Shown here in pieces: positions 13,335 to 30,948 of a stretch of DNA of 64,000 bases. How positions within the stretch are numbered: the first letter of the stretch is position 1; each line of letters opens with the position of its first letter. The notes under the pieces were generated by a model. It had not been told where the DNA came from. It did not search any database and worked only from the letters and a program-made list of their open reading frames with translations. Source of the stretch: Neocallimastix lanati (nom. inval.) (lineage: Eukaryota; Neocallimastigomycota; Neocallimastigomycetes; Neocallimastigales; Neocallimastigaceae); assembly GCA_016946835.1 (NCBI GenBank), contig JACVTC010000083.1:241001-305000 (forward strand), in the 5' to 3' direction. The position numbers and the translations under genes were made by a program.

Positions 13335-14440
13335 TTATATAAATAATTAATACTTTTATAATTTTTATCTATATTATATAAGTTAAATGTTTAACAAATA
13401 ATTATCTCTTTTTTCTTCTTTCATTTCTTTTTTATTAATGAAATCTTTTTTTCAATTAATTTATAAATTTTGTTGTTTAAATCATTTTTTGAACTTGGTG
13501 TTAAAAATAAAATTTTTCCTTCATTATTATATTTTTTAAATCTTTCACATTGAATTAGGCATATATATTTATTTTCCTCACCTTTTTCATCATATATATT
13601 TATCTCATCCAAAGATATTTTATTTTTAATTAATAATTCTTTCACTTTTTCATTAAGAATGTTTTTACTATATAAATAATAATAATAATAAAATATATAA
13701 TCAATTAATCTATATTTATTGATTTATAATATTTCTATATAATTTATATATTAATCTTTTAATATTTATATATCATTATTAAAATAAATATTTTCATAAT
13801 GACTTTTCATTTTCTCTAATTAAAGAATTATAAACATATTCTGCTATTTCATTTTTAGCTTCTTTCTTACTTTTACATTTTAAATGTTTATCATATTTTT
13901 TATCTCCAATTGTAACTATACAATTAAAATAACCTTCCGGAGTTATACCTAAATAAATTTATTTTTAATAATAAATAAAATAATATTAATAAAACATTCT
14001 AATTTTATATTAAATATTAAATTTTTAACTTTGGTAATATCAAGAAATTTATTATAATTTTTCATTCGTATTACCAAATTCAAAATTTAAATCCGATATA
14101 TTTAATTAAGTATTTTTATCTTGCAAATATTCATTAAGCTTAGCAATTGCATTTCTATTATCTTCTGCTTCTTTTACGTATCCACTATTAAAAATAAATC
14201 AAAAATATTAGTATATTATATAAATACGTTTAAATATTATTAAGAGTATTATTAGTATAATTATTTTTTAATTATTAATATTGCTATATAAAATATTTTT
14301 ATAATATATATAAAATAAATAAATTGAAAATAGAATATTCAATAATTAAAATATGGTTTATCCACTTTTGAAGTCCCATTAAACTTTAATATTTATAATA
14401 TTATTAATTTATTAATTTATTAAGTTATTTACTTATTTAC

Positions 14441-14475
<35 letters not shown>

Positions 14476-14765
14476 TTATCTAATTTTTTTATTTTTTTCA
14501 ATATTATCTTATTTTATACTCTTAATTATTAATTTTTTGTTATTTATTTTGATTTTATTATTATTTATTAATTACCCCTTAATATCCCTCTTCATTAATT
14601 CTTCATATACATATGCAGCAATCTCATTTTTAGCAGCTCTTTTACTTTTACATTAAAATTTTTATCAAATATTTCCCATTCAATTTAACCTTGCAGTTAA
14701 AAAACCCATTATGATTAATTTCTATAATTATATAATGTAAACATTTATTTAATATCGAAAATTTT

Positions 14766-14814
<49 letters not shown>

Positions 14815-14996
14815 TATCATGATCATTCGATATTACTACAAAATATATATATTTTACTGTTTTAATTATTTTTTAAATTATTTTAATTAATTTTATTATT
14901 CTAACCATATATATAATCTAAATCAGAAATGGATATTGTAGTATTTTTATTTTGGCAATATTCATACAACTTTTCAATAACGTTTTTATTAGACAT
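13335..14996 (-). pseudogene. dsRBM/OAS-like gene, truncated duplicated copy
   Basis: Copies of exons 1 to 5 of the gene at 1-3592: start codon at 14996 (MSNKNVIEKLYEYC). Exon 2 (about 14730-14575) has lost one G and further bases in NGEIFEKNLSC and is frameshifted to an early stop. Exon 3 has TAA in place of Lys after QDKNT (near 14114). Exon 4 (about 13950-13805) is open, but its splice donor GTAATT has become GTCATT. The exon-5 equivalent (13660-13405) is largely open. The OAS-like part is absent. It could give at most a short peptide with half of the first motif. Confidence 0.9.
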
Positions 14997-15841
14997 TGCT
15001 CAGTTTGAATAAACTTTATAATGTTATTTGTAAATAATATAATTTTTTTTTATTTTATTTTTTTTGGGGGGGTTTATGTTCTATGCTTTTATATATTTTT
15101 TAAAATTAGTAACTTAAAAAATATAAATAAATAAATAAATAATATAAATGAATAAATGAATAAATAAAATGGAAATAAAACTAATACTATTGGTTAAATT
15201 AAAAATATGTTTATTTTATATTTTCTTTAGTCATATTTTTCTAATTATTTTCTTTTATATAATTAAATTTTTTTTTTTTTTTTTTTTTTTTTTTATTTTT
15301 AATTTTTTTTAATTTTTTATATTTAAGTTCTTTTTTTTTTTTTTTAACTATATTTTTTATGTTTTTTTTTTTTATTTTAGTTCTTTTTTTTTTTTTTTAA
15401 ATAATATTTTTTAATTTTTTTTTAGTTCTTTTTTTATTTAATAAGCAAAATAATTTTGATTATGGATATCGATTCCAACCAATGAAAAGTGAAATTTTAT
15501 ATCACACTAAATATACTAATAATATTATTATTAGTTGAGATATATATTATTTTATACTTTTATAATATTAATACATTAAAAAATGGACATAATAAATTAT
15601 CAATAATTATTATTAATAGAATAGGATAAATTTATTTTTAATTTTAAATTAATTTAATTTAATCTTTTTATAATAATAAAAAAAGAGTTAAGGTCCAATA
15701 AAAGGAAATTAAACAGAAGAGAAAAGTGTTATAAAATAGTAATATTAAAATATTAAATTGGAATATTTTAAAAAAAAATTATTTTATATAATAAAAAATT
15801 AAAGATTTGACTTTAATGAAGGATTTTTAAAAAATAAAAAA

Positions 15842-15877
<36 letters not shown>

Positions 15878-15929
15878 TTTTATAAATTTATTTATATTAT
15901 TTAGTTTTTGTAAATATAACTTGAGAGAC

Positions 15930-15961
<32 letters not shown>

Positions 15962-16376
15962 TATGTTTTAATAAATAAAAAGTAAACAAAAGAAATATTT
16001 TCCATTTTAGTGTAATCAAATTAATTATTTTAATAAATAATAAATTTTATATTAAATAAATTTTATATTAAAAAAATCTTTTGAACATTATGATATAAAA
16101 TATAAAATGGAATATTCAAACCTTAATTAATATAAAATAGTTTTTATTATTCAAACATAAATTAATGTCATAAATCAAATTTAAATCTAATGATTTTACA
16201 ACATTTTCAATATGTGGCTTGATTTCTATATATTAATTATATTTACAATTAAAAATAATATATAATATATAATAATATTTAATTTTAAAGACATATTTTA
16301 ATATTTTTGTTAAAATAATAATAATAGTTAATAATATTTAATTTATTTATTATAGATAATGTTGTTTATGAGAAAA

Positions 16377-16418
<42 letters not shown>

Positions 16419-16571
16419 TAAATTATTAAAAAAAAAATGTTTTTTTTTTTACAATAACAACTCTTAATCTCAGATGGATTGATTTTGGAATTAAAGTACA
16501 TTAAATAAATAATCATTATAATGATAGATTATATGGATTCAGAAAATATATATATATATATATCAAAATTT

Positions 16572-16640
<69 letters not shown>

Positions 16641-17176
16641 GTATATTAAATTATTAAAAAAAAATTTTTGATTTTTTTTTTAATTTTATATTATTTTCTT
16701 ATTTATTTATTTTTCACTCTTTTTTTATTTATTTTTTATTTTAGTATTAATTAATTTTTATTTATAAAAAAAAAAAAAAAAAATATAATAATAATAATTA
16801 AACATTTTCAAAATTTTAAAATGTTTTTACTTATAAATTAATAATATAATAATTGAAATTACTATATTAAAACTAGTAATTATAAGTAATATATTTTATT
16901 ATTATTATTTTTAGATTATTATTATTATTATTTTTTTGATCATTAAATTATTTTTTTAATTCTGTTATTTTATTTTTATTATAATTTTCTTCTTTTTCTT
17001 CCTCTTCTTCTTCTTTTTATATATAAATAAAAATATATTAAATAAAACTGTTTCCCAATATATATAAAATTTCATATCTTCCAAAATCTATTCCAATTTA
17101 TTAATTAATAATATTTATTATTAATTTATTTATTTATTTATTATTAATATTAAATATTTTTATTATATTATGTTAT
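14997..17176. other. Intergenic region of copy B
   Basis: Poly-T at 15045-15065 followed by seven consecutive G residues (15066-15072), rare in this sequence. The block 15426-15627 is shared with copy A; there are A-tracts, an (AAT)n array at about 16570-16636, and a possible exon relic at 16122-16225 described separately. No complete gene is seen. Confidence 0.6.
16122..16225 (-). pseudogene. Possible isolated exon, unidentified
   Basis: A 104-base minus-strand segment is flanked by a plausible acceptor (ATATAG) and donor (AAG|GTTTGA) and reads without stops from IKPHIENVVKSLDL to NYFILIK. It is absent from the equivalent place in copy A, and no adjoining exon was found. It may be a relic of an inserted gene or chance. 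Confidence 0.2.
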
Positions 17177-18764
17177 TTAATCATCATCATCATGATAAAA
17201 TGATATATCATCATCCTCTACTATATCATTATCAGTAGAAAGAAGGTCTGCTGATGTCAGTACATCATCTAATTCCTCTATCGTTACTTTCTTCTCACTT
17301 TTATTACTTGATCTTCTACTTCTTTGATTACTTCTTCCTGAAGAATATGACTTTTTCTATAATAATAAAATTTAAATAATAATAATTTAATAATAATAAT
17401 AATAAATAATTATATAAATAAATAAACAAAAGTAATAAAATAAAATAAATAAAAATAATATAATAATTAGTTATAATATTAATTATCAAAACATTCCTAA
17501 AATATAATATATATATTATTATTAACTTACTCTTGTCTGTGAACTACTTTTTTGTTCATTTTGGGCTTCTTCATTGGCAAGATAATCATACATCTTTTCT
17601 GCATATTTTTCCCAATTGCTATATTAAATTTTAGATATATTATAAAATTTATATAAATATATATATAGATATATAATATAATAATAATTAATTAAATAAT
17701 AATATTATATTAACGTTATTACAAAATACATAAATAAAAAATACATATATTATATTTAATTTAAATATACATATATATTTATATTTTTGTATTTATGTGT
17801 ATTTATGTGTATTTATATTGTATCTATTGTATTGTATTTATATTATATTTATATTCATAAAAAAAATATTAAAATATAATATTAATTACTCTAATTTTCT
17901 CTTTCTTAATTTAATCTTGAAGTCATTAAAGAAGTCAGAAAGAGAATTTAATGGTACAGTTTCTCTAATATAAACTTCTTCATAATATCCAAAGTAGTCT
18001 GCTTTTTTTGCTAAATTTTCAAATTGACGAATATCAAAAAGCATATTAAAGAAAGTTGTAGAGTTTTTAGATCTTTTTAAATCAGCTAATGAAATTCTAT
18101 TTGGTTCTTTTGGCTTTATCATATCCAATCTATATTATATATAATTATTTAAAATTTAAAAAAAAAAAAGTAAAAAAAAAAAAATTGATTAAAAATTTAA
18201 TAATATTATCCATATCCTTTATCTACAAATAATATTGTAACTTATAAAAAAAAAATTTTTTTTATTATATTTCTTATACAAAATAGATAACTCTAAAAAA
18301 ATTTAACTATTAAAAAATTAAAAGAAAAAGAAAATTTTATTTTATATTTCTAGTATATAACTAAAAATTATATACAATTTATTTTTAAAATTATAATAAC
18401 TAAAATTTTAATTGTATTTATATATATTTATATTAAATTTTAAATAAATTTATTATATAATAATTACAGGTAACATAAAAAGTCTGGGAATGACCAATAA
18501 TCTGAAATATGTAGGAGTACCATATGTTTACATTGTTCAATATAAAATTTTTCGATTTCATACATACTAATGTAACCATCATCATCTAAATCAACACATC
18601 TAAACCAATATTCTATAGCTTCAGGAGAATCTTTATTTTCTCTAGCTAACATAAACCCTATAATAATTAAAATAAAAAAAAATATATTATATATATATAA
18701 TAAATTTCACTTTTCATTAAATAAAACATTATTAATTCATCAATTAATAATGTTATAATATATG

Positions 18765-18830
<66 letters not shown>

Positions 18831-19168
18831 TTAAAATAATTACAAATAAAATCTCTAAAATGGAATATAGATTGGTATTGATAGATATTTGAATTTTTTA
18901 AAGTTTTATCGGATATTGCATTTTTCTTTATGGTATTGGAGTACTCAGCATAGGTTATATCATTACTCATAAGATTAAAGTTTAATTCATTTAGTAAAGT
19001 TTTTTTACCATATCCCTTGATTATTCTTTCAATGATAAGAGTATTCAAACTATAACGGTCATATTGGAATAAAGAATAGCAATTAATGAGTAAATCATGG
19101 TCTGAATCTAATTCCCAAAATTTACAATAAATAACATAGAAATGTTTATATGAAAATAAATTACGATG

Positions 19169-19247
<79 letters not shown>

Positions 19248-19646
19248 GTTATTATATATTATGTTTTATAAATAAGATAATATAATTTTTTATAAGAAAA
19301 AAAATAAAAAATAAAAAAAAAAGGAGAGAGAAATTCATTATTTACAATATTAATATCATCATCAATTTGAAGGTATAATAAATGTTCCAAAAACTTTGAA
19401 TTTCTAAATTCATTAAGAGTCATTTTTCTATTCCAATTTTTTGGTTTATGGTAAAATAGTTGTTCAATTACCGATTCAGCTAAATACATATTTATATTAT
19501 AAATATATCAAATAATATAATAAAAATGATATAATAAAAAAATAATATAATAAAATATATATATATATAGAATAAAAAGGAAATAATATAATAAAAAAAA
19601 TAATACAATAATAAATAATAATATAATATAAAAATTAGTATAATAT

Positions 19647-19683
<37 letters not shown>

Positions 19684-21560
19684 TAATAAAATATTAATAT
19701 AAATTAATAAAATGAAAAATAATATTTATATATTTATATATTTATATGTTTATATATTTATAAATGAAAATAATAAATTATTGATAATAAATAATTTTAT
19801 TCTATAGTTATAAATTAACTTACAATATCTTTGCTGGAAAATTGGCATATTAATTAAAAATTTTAATCCAGGATGATATTTTACAACATCTTTAATATAT
19901 AGGAAAATTTTATAATATTAAATTTCAAAAATATTAATATTTTGTATAAAAAAAAAAAATATTATGATTTACATTTTATTAATATAAATGTATATATATA
20001 TATATATATATAATTATAAAATATTTATTATTGAAAATAATAACTTTTTTTTTTTTTTTTACCATTTAAAACTACCATAAAATCACTTGGTACTAAGTAA
20101 TCTAAATAATTTCTTAATTTATCGGTATTTTCTTCATCTTTTAAAATATAAAATGAGATATAATATATATCTTGAGAATCTTTAGCAATAGTTTCCCAGT
20201 ATCTAAATATTAATATAAAAAAAAATATTTAAAATTAATAAATTGAATATTAATAAAATAATATTATATATATATAATATATATGTGTGTTTATATATAT
20301 AAAGATACAATCAAGTTTAAAAAAAAATAAAAAAAATATTACATTCTTTTTTCTTTTATTTTTATTTTTCTATTTTTTTATTTTTTTATTTTTTTTTTTT
20401 TTTATTTATTTAAACTTACTTTATAAAATCTTCAAAACAAACTGTAGAATTCTCTGGGATATCACAATTTTCTAAATTAAATTGTTTTAATTCTTTTAAT
20501 TTATTTTCTAATTGAATTAATTTTAATGGAACTTGTTTTTTTGTGGTAGTGGATATGGTACTATTTTTGCTATTACTTCTTTTAAAACTTGATTTTTTGA
20601 TAGGATATTGTATATTTGGGGTAAAGTTTTCATCTCCTACTACAGTGGCACTATCATCAGAATCATAATCCTGAGGTAGGGATTCCTCTTCTCGTTGATT
20701 CAAAGAAAATTTTAAAACCTTTCTGAATAAAGCACCATTTAAATATTTTGGTAGGTTACATTTATTTGTGACATTATTAAATTCAGTTTCATTTAATGAT
20801 TTGCTATTGAAAACATTTTTTACTTTTTTCTTAATTATTTAAAAAAAAAAAAAAAATAAATAATAACAAAAAAAAAAATATAAATAAATAAATAATTAAT
20901 TAATTAAAATTAAATAAAATAAATATTAAATTTTTATTTATAAATTTGTTATAGATGATGAATATACAAAATATATATAATATATATATTAATATTTTTT
21001 AATCTATTACTAACTTTAATTTGATTGAAATATTCTTCATTGGTTATGGTAGAAGATTTATTTCCTTTTGGAAAATAAAATCTTGGAATTACTTCCTTAG
21101 GCTAATATATATTCATTTATATATATATATATATATATATTAAAGTAAAACATAAAAAAAAATTAATTATTAATTATTATATTATTTATTTTTGTTTACG
21201 ATTTTTTTTAATAATCATTAAATTTAAAAAAAAAAAAAATAAAATAAAAAATAAAATAAAAAACTTTTTTGAATTTTTTTTTATATTTTATTTAGTTTAT
21301 ATATATATTACCTTTGAAGTTTTTTCTTCATATTCATTGAGAATATTTGGAAGATCAACCCCTGAATCCTTAAATTTTAAATTTTTTAATTTAAGAAGAT
21401 CACTAAATCTCTTATTATCTTTTGATGATTTAGTTACGAGATCTTTTGAAGAGAAAGATAATTTTCCATCTTCCATATTAGTATTATTTAAATCATCCAC
21501 TTGAAATTCTTCGTAATGATTTTCTTTAATATTTAAAGAATCGTTCTTAACTTTCAACAT
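17177..21560 (-). CDS. Protein phosphatase 2A regulatory subunit B'' (PR72/TON2-type, EF-hand)
   Basis: Eleven exons: 21560-21312, 21101-21015, 20829-20420, 20202-20063, 19889-19824, 19479-19346, 19168-18844, 18657-18468, 18129-17890, 17618-17531, 17356-17177; all phases agree, giving 702 residues. B''-family hallmarks appear in order: IPRFYFPKG, LPKYLNGALFRKV, NYLVPSDFMVVLN, HPGLKFL, FSYKHFYVIYCKFWELDSDHDLLI (the first EF-hand-like loop), DFIWFMLARENK, EYWFRCVDLDDDGYISMYEIEKFY (a canonical calcium-binding loop), PFQD-equivalent FPDFLCYLLDMIKP, then DNWEKYAEKMYDYLANEEA. An insert of about 50 residues lies between GYGKK and DFIWF. The tail is Ser/Arg then Asp-rich. Known role of the family: targets the PP2A core to substrates with calcium dependence. 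Its 3' half is duplicated in copy A as a pseudogene; this copy looks functional. Confidence 0.92.
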
Positions 21561-22596
21561 TTTTTTTTCTTTAATTCAATCTTTAAATGTATATATATAT
21601 TCTTTTTTTTTATAAATAAATTTATCTTTGAATATTAAAAAAAAAAAAAGTTTTTATTTTTAAAATTAAAAAAAAAGTTCTTAATCTTAATTTTTAATTT
21701 TAAAATATTTGTTACTAATTTTTATTACTATTATTATTATTGATAGATTTCTTTTAAAGTTATTATTTGTTAATCGATTCCTTTTTATTATTATAATTTT
21801 TATAAAATGTTTTTATTTCAAAGTGATGATTTTGTTTTACTTTTGTTAGTTTAAAAAATAATTTTAATAATTTTTTTTTCTCTTTTAAAAAAAAAAAATT
21901 ATTTTCTAAAAAGAAAATATATCCAAATATTATATTTACTAATACTTTCTTGATAGATATTAAAAAAAAAAAAAAAAAAATTTAATTATTTTTTTTTCTT
22001 TTTTTTTTTATCTTTTTTTTACTTTTGTTTTGCTTTTGTTGATTTATTTATTTGTAATAATATTAATTACTATTTATTACAAAATAAAATTAACTTTTTT
22101 TAAAAAAAAATTATTAATATTAACTAGAAAAATAATTAAATTTTCTAAAAAAAAAAAAAAAAAAAAAAAAAATTTAATGTTATATGATATAAATATATAT
22201 ATATACAATTAATTTTTTTTTTTTTTTTTATTAAAACCAATATTTATGTATTTATAATAATTATTATATATTATAATATATATATGTATGTGTTGCGTTT
22301 TTTCTCTCTCTTTCTTCTTCTTTATTTTTGTTACTTTTTTATTGTTTACTTTTATTTAAAAAGATTTATATTAAAATATTATATATATATATATACTTTT
22401 TAATAAAACAGAAAAAAAAAAAAGATATTTACAAATATATATATATTTATATACTTTTGTAGAACAAATTTAATTTTATAATTATTTGAATTAGTTATAA
22501 TTCACGAGATTATCGTTATGACTGATAAAAGTTTAAACTAATATTTAAAAGAGTTATTTACAAATTTTTTAGTTGGTGTAAATATGCATATTATTT

Positions 22597-22628
<32 letters not shown>

Positions 22629-23621
22629 TAAATAATTTTGATTCTGTTTTTCGTTTTATTATAACTTTTTTTTATTGTTTGTTTCTTTTTTTATTATATT
22701 TTGTTTTAATTTACTTTGGTTTCTTCGTTTTATTTTATTTTATTTTTTATTATTATTTTTAATTTTTTTTCTTTTTGCTTTTCCAAAAATTGTATTATAA
22801 ATAATAAATTTAAATTATATATAATAAAGAAAACATATATATTTATATTACAATTAAATGATTTTATAAGATTCTACGCTTTGAATACAAAAAAAAAAAA
22901 AAAAATTATTTATATATATATATATATATATATTTGAAATATTATATTTTTTTTTCTCTTTTTGAACGTTTATTCGCTAAATTTTGTTTTTTTCGTATAT
23001 AATAAAAAAAATTTAAATAAAAGAAATAATATATATTTTTTTTTAATAATTAAATTATTTTTTACAAAAATATATAATTTTCTTTTAATTTTTTTTCTTT
23101 TTTTTTACTTTTTTTTTTTAGTTGGTAATGTTAATATGTCTTATTTTCGTTTTTTATTTTTTAACTATTATTTTTTAATATTATTATTGATAAAAATATT
23201 TTTGTTTGTGGTTGTTACTTTGATTGATAGATGATTATTACTAGTTTTCAAAAATTAAACAATCAATGTATAATTTTTATCAAAACCTGTTACTTTTTTT
23301 TTTTTTGTATTAATTATAATTTTTCAATTATTAATTATTGATATATATATAAAAAAAAAGCAACTATGAATAATGACGATGGTATTATAAATAAGTATAT
23401 ATATATTAATGATACTAATTAATAATATTAATGGTTTATGTACATATATATATATAAATAATGGGTTATATGATATGATAATTATTATAAATATAAATAT
23501 AGAGAATATAATCTATTATATTATTATTATCATTATAAACATATATAGTAAAAATATTATTAGTAAAAATATTATAAGTAAAAATAAAATATAATATTAT
23601 TATCTTAATATATATATTAAT

Positions 23622-23659
<38 letters not shown>

Positions 23660-24554
23660 ACTATTTTTTTCTTTAACTATGGAATATTTGATTTTGCTTG
23701 ATATTAAGATTTTTATTAAATTAATAATTTTTCATATAAATTCAGTTTTTTGTTTTATATTTATTATTAATCTAGTTTAACATTTATTTTATTATTATTT
23801 TTTTATGAAACAATAAAAATAAATGTTATTTAAAAATCTCTTTTTCTTTTTTTTTTTTTTTTTTGAAAAGTAACTCTGTCTTTTTAATTTTTTTTATTTA
23901 ATTTCTTTTTTATAAAGTGAGTAATAAATATTCTACTTTATTAAAAAAAAAAATAAATAAAAAAAATAGATAGATAGATTAATTTAATAAGAATTCTAAA
24001 AATGTTTTATTTCGTAATCCCTTAGAATCGATTTTGTTTTATCCTTAGTTATTATAATAAAATAAAAAGAAGAAGAAAAAGAAGAAAAAGAAGAAAAATA
24101 ATTAATTATAATATTTATATATATATAATATTTTATTATTTTATTATTTTGTTGTCTTATTATTTTATTATAAAAAAAAAAGCTCATTTTTTTATACCTT
24201 TTTTTTTAAAAAAAAAAAAAATAGAAAAAAAAAATTTTTTTTTTTGCTATTCAACAATATCTTTTTTTAATTTTTTTGTTTTGTTCATTCTTTTTTTATT
24301 AGCATATTATTTTTCGCTTTTCCGTTATTAGATAGGTTTCTTTTTTTTTAAATGTTTTCTGGAGTCTATTATTATTGGAGTTATACATAAGATAACAAAA
24401 ATTTTTATAAAATAAATATATATTTATATTTATATTTAATTAAAAAAAAATTTTTTTTTTTTTAATTATTATTTTTATAAATATGTCAATGTATATTTAA
24501 TTATTAATTTTTACTTTGTGGATACCTTGACAATTTTTCTGTGTTTTCCTTTTT

Positions 24555-24594
<40 letters not shown>

Positions 24595-25783
24595 ACAGTT
24601 AATTGTTTTTCTATCATATAAATTAATATGAAAATAAAAAAAAAATAATTATATTAATAATTATATTTTTTAACTATTTAATAATCATATATATATATAT
24701 AATCATATTAAAAATTATTATTTATAATAAAAAAAAAAAACTATATAAAAATATATATAAATTTTAAAAATTTTAAATTTTTTACTACTAAATTGTAGAG
24801 TAAGAAAATAGAAGTAATATTTGTTATCATTTAATTACTTTATTATTTTTTTCAAGTTATTTTTTTAGTATATTTATTAATATTTGTTTTATTATTAATA
24901 CTTTTTTTTATTAATTGTATACGCATTTATTATGTGTTTTTAATGCTTCTTTTTTTTTTTTTTTTTTATTAACTGTTTGTTTGCTTGTTTTTAAAGAAAA
25001 AATGATATTTGGTTATATTTAATTATCTTTTTTTTTAAGTTTACTTTCTTTATAGTTTATTATTAGGTTTTTTTTTTTTTTTTTTTAAATATATTATTAT
25101 GATATACAGTTATACTAATGAAAAACTATTATATTATTTAATTGGATATACATAAATTTTTTTTTTTTCTAATACTATATCCACTTTAATAAAATCATTA
25201 GCTGTTTAAACATATATATAATATTAAAATATAATATAATAACTTTTTTACTATTAAATTTATAAAGTTCTTTTTTTATTTTACCCTTTTCTTTTTCTTA
25301 AATAAAAAAAAAACTATAAGTTTTACCAACAATATTATATTTAAAATAAAATAAAAAAAAAAAAAAATATTTTTATATAGCTTTTTTTATTATAAATATC
25401 TTCAAATTACCAGTAATTTTAATATCATTAATAAAATAAAAATATTATAAGAAAAAAAAATTACTTTTGGTTACTATTTATGATATTTTAATGAGAAGGT
25501 ATTTTTTATTTTATTTTTTTTTTTTCTGAAGTATAAAATATATTTTTAGAAACTCTTTTTAAATTATTAGTTTTCAAAAATAACAAACAAAACAAATTAA
25601 AAAAATAAAAAAAAAAATGAAATAAAAAATATGAATTTGAATATATTAAATAAAACAAATAATGAATAATTAATGGCTATATTTTTATAAAATTATTTAT
25701 ATTAAATTGCTTTTTTTTTTTTTTTTTTTTTTTAAAAGATTACTAAATAATTGTATGAAATATACAAAATATTTATTATATCA

Positions 25784-25837
<54 letters not shown>

Positions 25838-25861
25838 TATTATTATTATTTATTATTATTA
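25784..25861. repeat. (TTA)n microsatellite
   Basis: About 26 imperfect TTA/TTAT units. Confidence 0.95.
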
Positions 25862-26379
25862 CTTGATTAATTAAAAATTTTATAGTTTTAATAATTTTAA
25901 TTTATTTTTTTTAATTAATGTATAAAGCTTAAATATGAACACTTTTTACACACAATAAATTTTAAACTTTTTTTTTTTTTTTTGAAATTTTAATTTTTAT
26001 CTCTTTACAACCATACAGCAATTTTAAAAATAAAAATAAGATATTTAATATATGAAATATAAAATATTATAAATTATGCTATAATAAAAAAAATTATATA
26101 AATTAAATTATAACTAAATAAAACATTATTTATGAAATTAAAAAAAAAATAAAATAAAATAAAATAATTTATTCATTTATAAAAATCGGTTTTGAAACAA
26201 AAATAAATATAAAATAAAAAAAATTTATTCAAATAATTTATTGATTAAACCTATTATAAAAAAAAATTTAAAAAAAAAAAAAAAAAAAAATTAAAAAATT
26301 AATTTGAAATTTAAAAATTAAAAATTGAAAATTGAAAAATTGAAAATTAACATATATAGTAATGTAATGAAATGAAATG

Positions 26380-26417
<38 letters not shown>

Positions 26418-27401
26418 AATTATTATAATTATTTTCTATAATAAATAAAAAACATCTTCCATAATAAAATAATGAAATTTATATTTATAATTAATTTATT
26501 TTTTAAATTTAATTTTATATTTGTTTATTTAATATAATTTAAATTTTCATTAATTATAAATAAATAAATAAATAAATAAATAATATTAATAATAAATATT
26601 TAATGATATTCTTTTTAATAATAAAATAAATATATATTAAATAATTTTTTTAATTATTGATATAATTTATGAATAAAATATAATCATACTAATACTTATT
26701 TATAATTAAATAATTATTGTTTATTTTTTAATACTTTATTATTACATTATAATATACTTTATTATGAAATATACTTTATAATATTTTAATAAATATTATT
26801 AAGAAGTTCCATATATTCAATTATTACATTATTAATTATAACATACATTTTATAATAATTGTATATATATATATGTGTTTGTATCATACGATATAATAAG
26901 CCACTAATACTTATATACATATATTATATGATATTTATACTAATTTATTATCAACAATTTTATTTATTAATCATATAAATTAAAACTTTTTTCCAACATG
27001 GTTTATAGTTTAATATAGCTAAAAAAAAAAAAAAATCATTAATCTGTCATTGAAAATAATAAATTTAGTAAATAGATGAAGAGAACATTCTTAAAAATAA
27101 TAATAAAAATCTGGTATAATTAATATAAAAAAAAAAATTTAAAATATATAATGTAACAAAAATTTAAAAAATATATATTTTGATACGAAAACAATGGATA
27201 AACTAAGATTTCTATAAAGGATTTTTTGAACAAGATCCTTTTTTTTATATTACACTATAGTCATAGTTGAATTATGAATTTAATAATTTGATAACATGAA
27301 AATTTTATTTATTTAAATCTAATTATTATTGTTAAAATAAAAAGAAAATATAAATATTTTTTTTTTCCTCCTCTAAACATATAGATAAATACCTAAAAAC
27401 G

Positions 27402-27443
<42 letters not shown>

Positions 27444-27599
27444 AATGATTTATAACCATTTTATATATACCAATAATATTTTATTATTTTAATTATCATT
27501 AAAACTCTATTATAAAATATATCCATATATAATTTTATTATTTTATATCGTCATTTAATAAAAAAACTGATATCTTTCATTTTATTAAATTTTCTTTAA

Positions 27600-27632
<33 letters not shown>

Positions 27633-28323
27633 GATAAAAAAAAAAAAGATAAAAGTATAAAAAATTAAAAAATAACAAAAAAAAAAAAATTTTTTTTTTC
27701 ATTTTGGGATAAATTGTGTTACATTAAAACTTTAAAAAAATAAAAATTAATATAATGTTTTTTTTTTATACATGTTTTTTTCATGTTTTTTTTTTTGTCA
27801 AAATTAAAAAATTATAAATATAAAATAATTCTAAGCAATATAATACTTTTTAAAGGATATACCATAAAATAAAGTTTTATTCATTAATATAAAAAAAAAA
27901 TTAAAATAGAATTCATATCAAAATTAAGTAAAAATATATATATATCATGAATATTTTATAATATCATGAAAATATATATATATATATATATTCATGATAT
28001 TATAAAATAATTCCAATAAATTGTTAATATTTAATTAGATACTTCAAAAAAAAAAAAAAATGTTATTAGTTTTTAAATATATAATATATATATATATTCT
28101 ATTTTAATGAGTAATAATTATTCCTTTTTAAATTAGTTATCTACAATAGATATGACAATTCAAAGTTTACTCTAAAATTATGATTCAATACAATTATTTA
28201 ATTTGTTAATGAAGCATCACTCATAAAAATTCTATCTAATTTAATTAAAACTCCGAATATAATATACTATAATATTATAGAACATATCAATATTTAATAG
28301 TTAATAGTTAATATATATATATA

Positions 28324-28456
<133 letters not shown>

Positions 28457-28652
28457 TAATTTTTCTCTTCAAATAAATTATCCACTATTGAAAAAATAAA
28501 TAATAGGTTTAAATAAAAAAATTAAATAATATTTTATAAAAGTGTTATTTTATAACATATTATTTTATATTAATTTTTTTTATTAAATTATATGGTTAAA
28601 AAATTATATCATTATATCAATATTTAAATGAATTTATTTATATAAAAAAAAA

Positions 28653-28685
<33 letters not shown>

Positions 28686-29169
28686 CAAAATAAAAGTAAA
28701 AATAAAAATAAAAATGAATAAATCTCATATAAATACAATATATATATATATATTAATAAATTATTTTATGTAATATTTATTTCTTATTAATTATAATTAT
28801 TTTATTTTATTTTATTTTATTTTATTTTATTTTATTTTTATTTTATTTTTTGTTTTTGTTTTTGTTTTTGTTTTTGTTTTTGCTTTTGCTTTTGTTTTTT
28901 GTTTTTTGTTTTTTGTTATTTAAATTATTATTTTTTAATTATTGATTATGTGCAGATTACATCATAAAGGTAAATTCTATTTTAAATAATAAAAAAAAGA
29001 TTTTGTTTTATAAAAATTGTATCATTAACATAAAGTTAATTCTTCAAAAAAAAAAAAAAAATAAATTAATTTTTAAACTTTTTTTTATTTTAAGTTTCTT
29101 ATAAATTATATATAAATAAGTAATTTATAATTTATAATATTATGTAAACTTTTTTTTTTATTATTTCAT

Positions 29170-30948
<1,779 letters not shown>

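Larger units (their letters stand above)
13335..18882. repeat. Segmental duplication, copy B
   Basis: Direct-repeat partner of 1925-13240. The junction between the copies lies at about 13241-13334, where PP2A exon-7 sequence (ending near aatatagattgatattgata) passes through a poly-A and (TA)n stretch into the intron of the dsRBM gene. Copy B keeps the compact arrangement: broken dsRBM exons, about 2.2 kb of intergenic DNA, then the functional 3' half of the PP2A gene. Confidence 0.88.

Noticed and set aside
13421-13645. Independent 74-residue gene
   Set aside because: Duplicate of exon 5 of the dsRBM/OAS-like gene in the truncated copy.
21960-24340. Cluster of short plus-strand open frames between PP2A and the Nudix gene
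   Set aside because: Composed of Phe/Ile/Lys/Tyr/Asn from homopolymers and TA repeats, with no motif and no convincing splice links.
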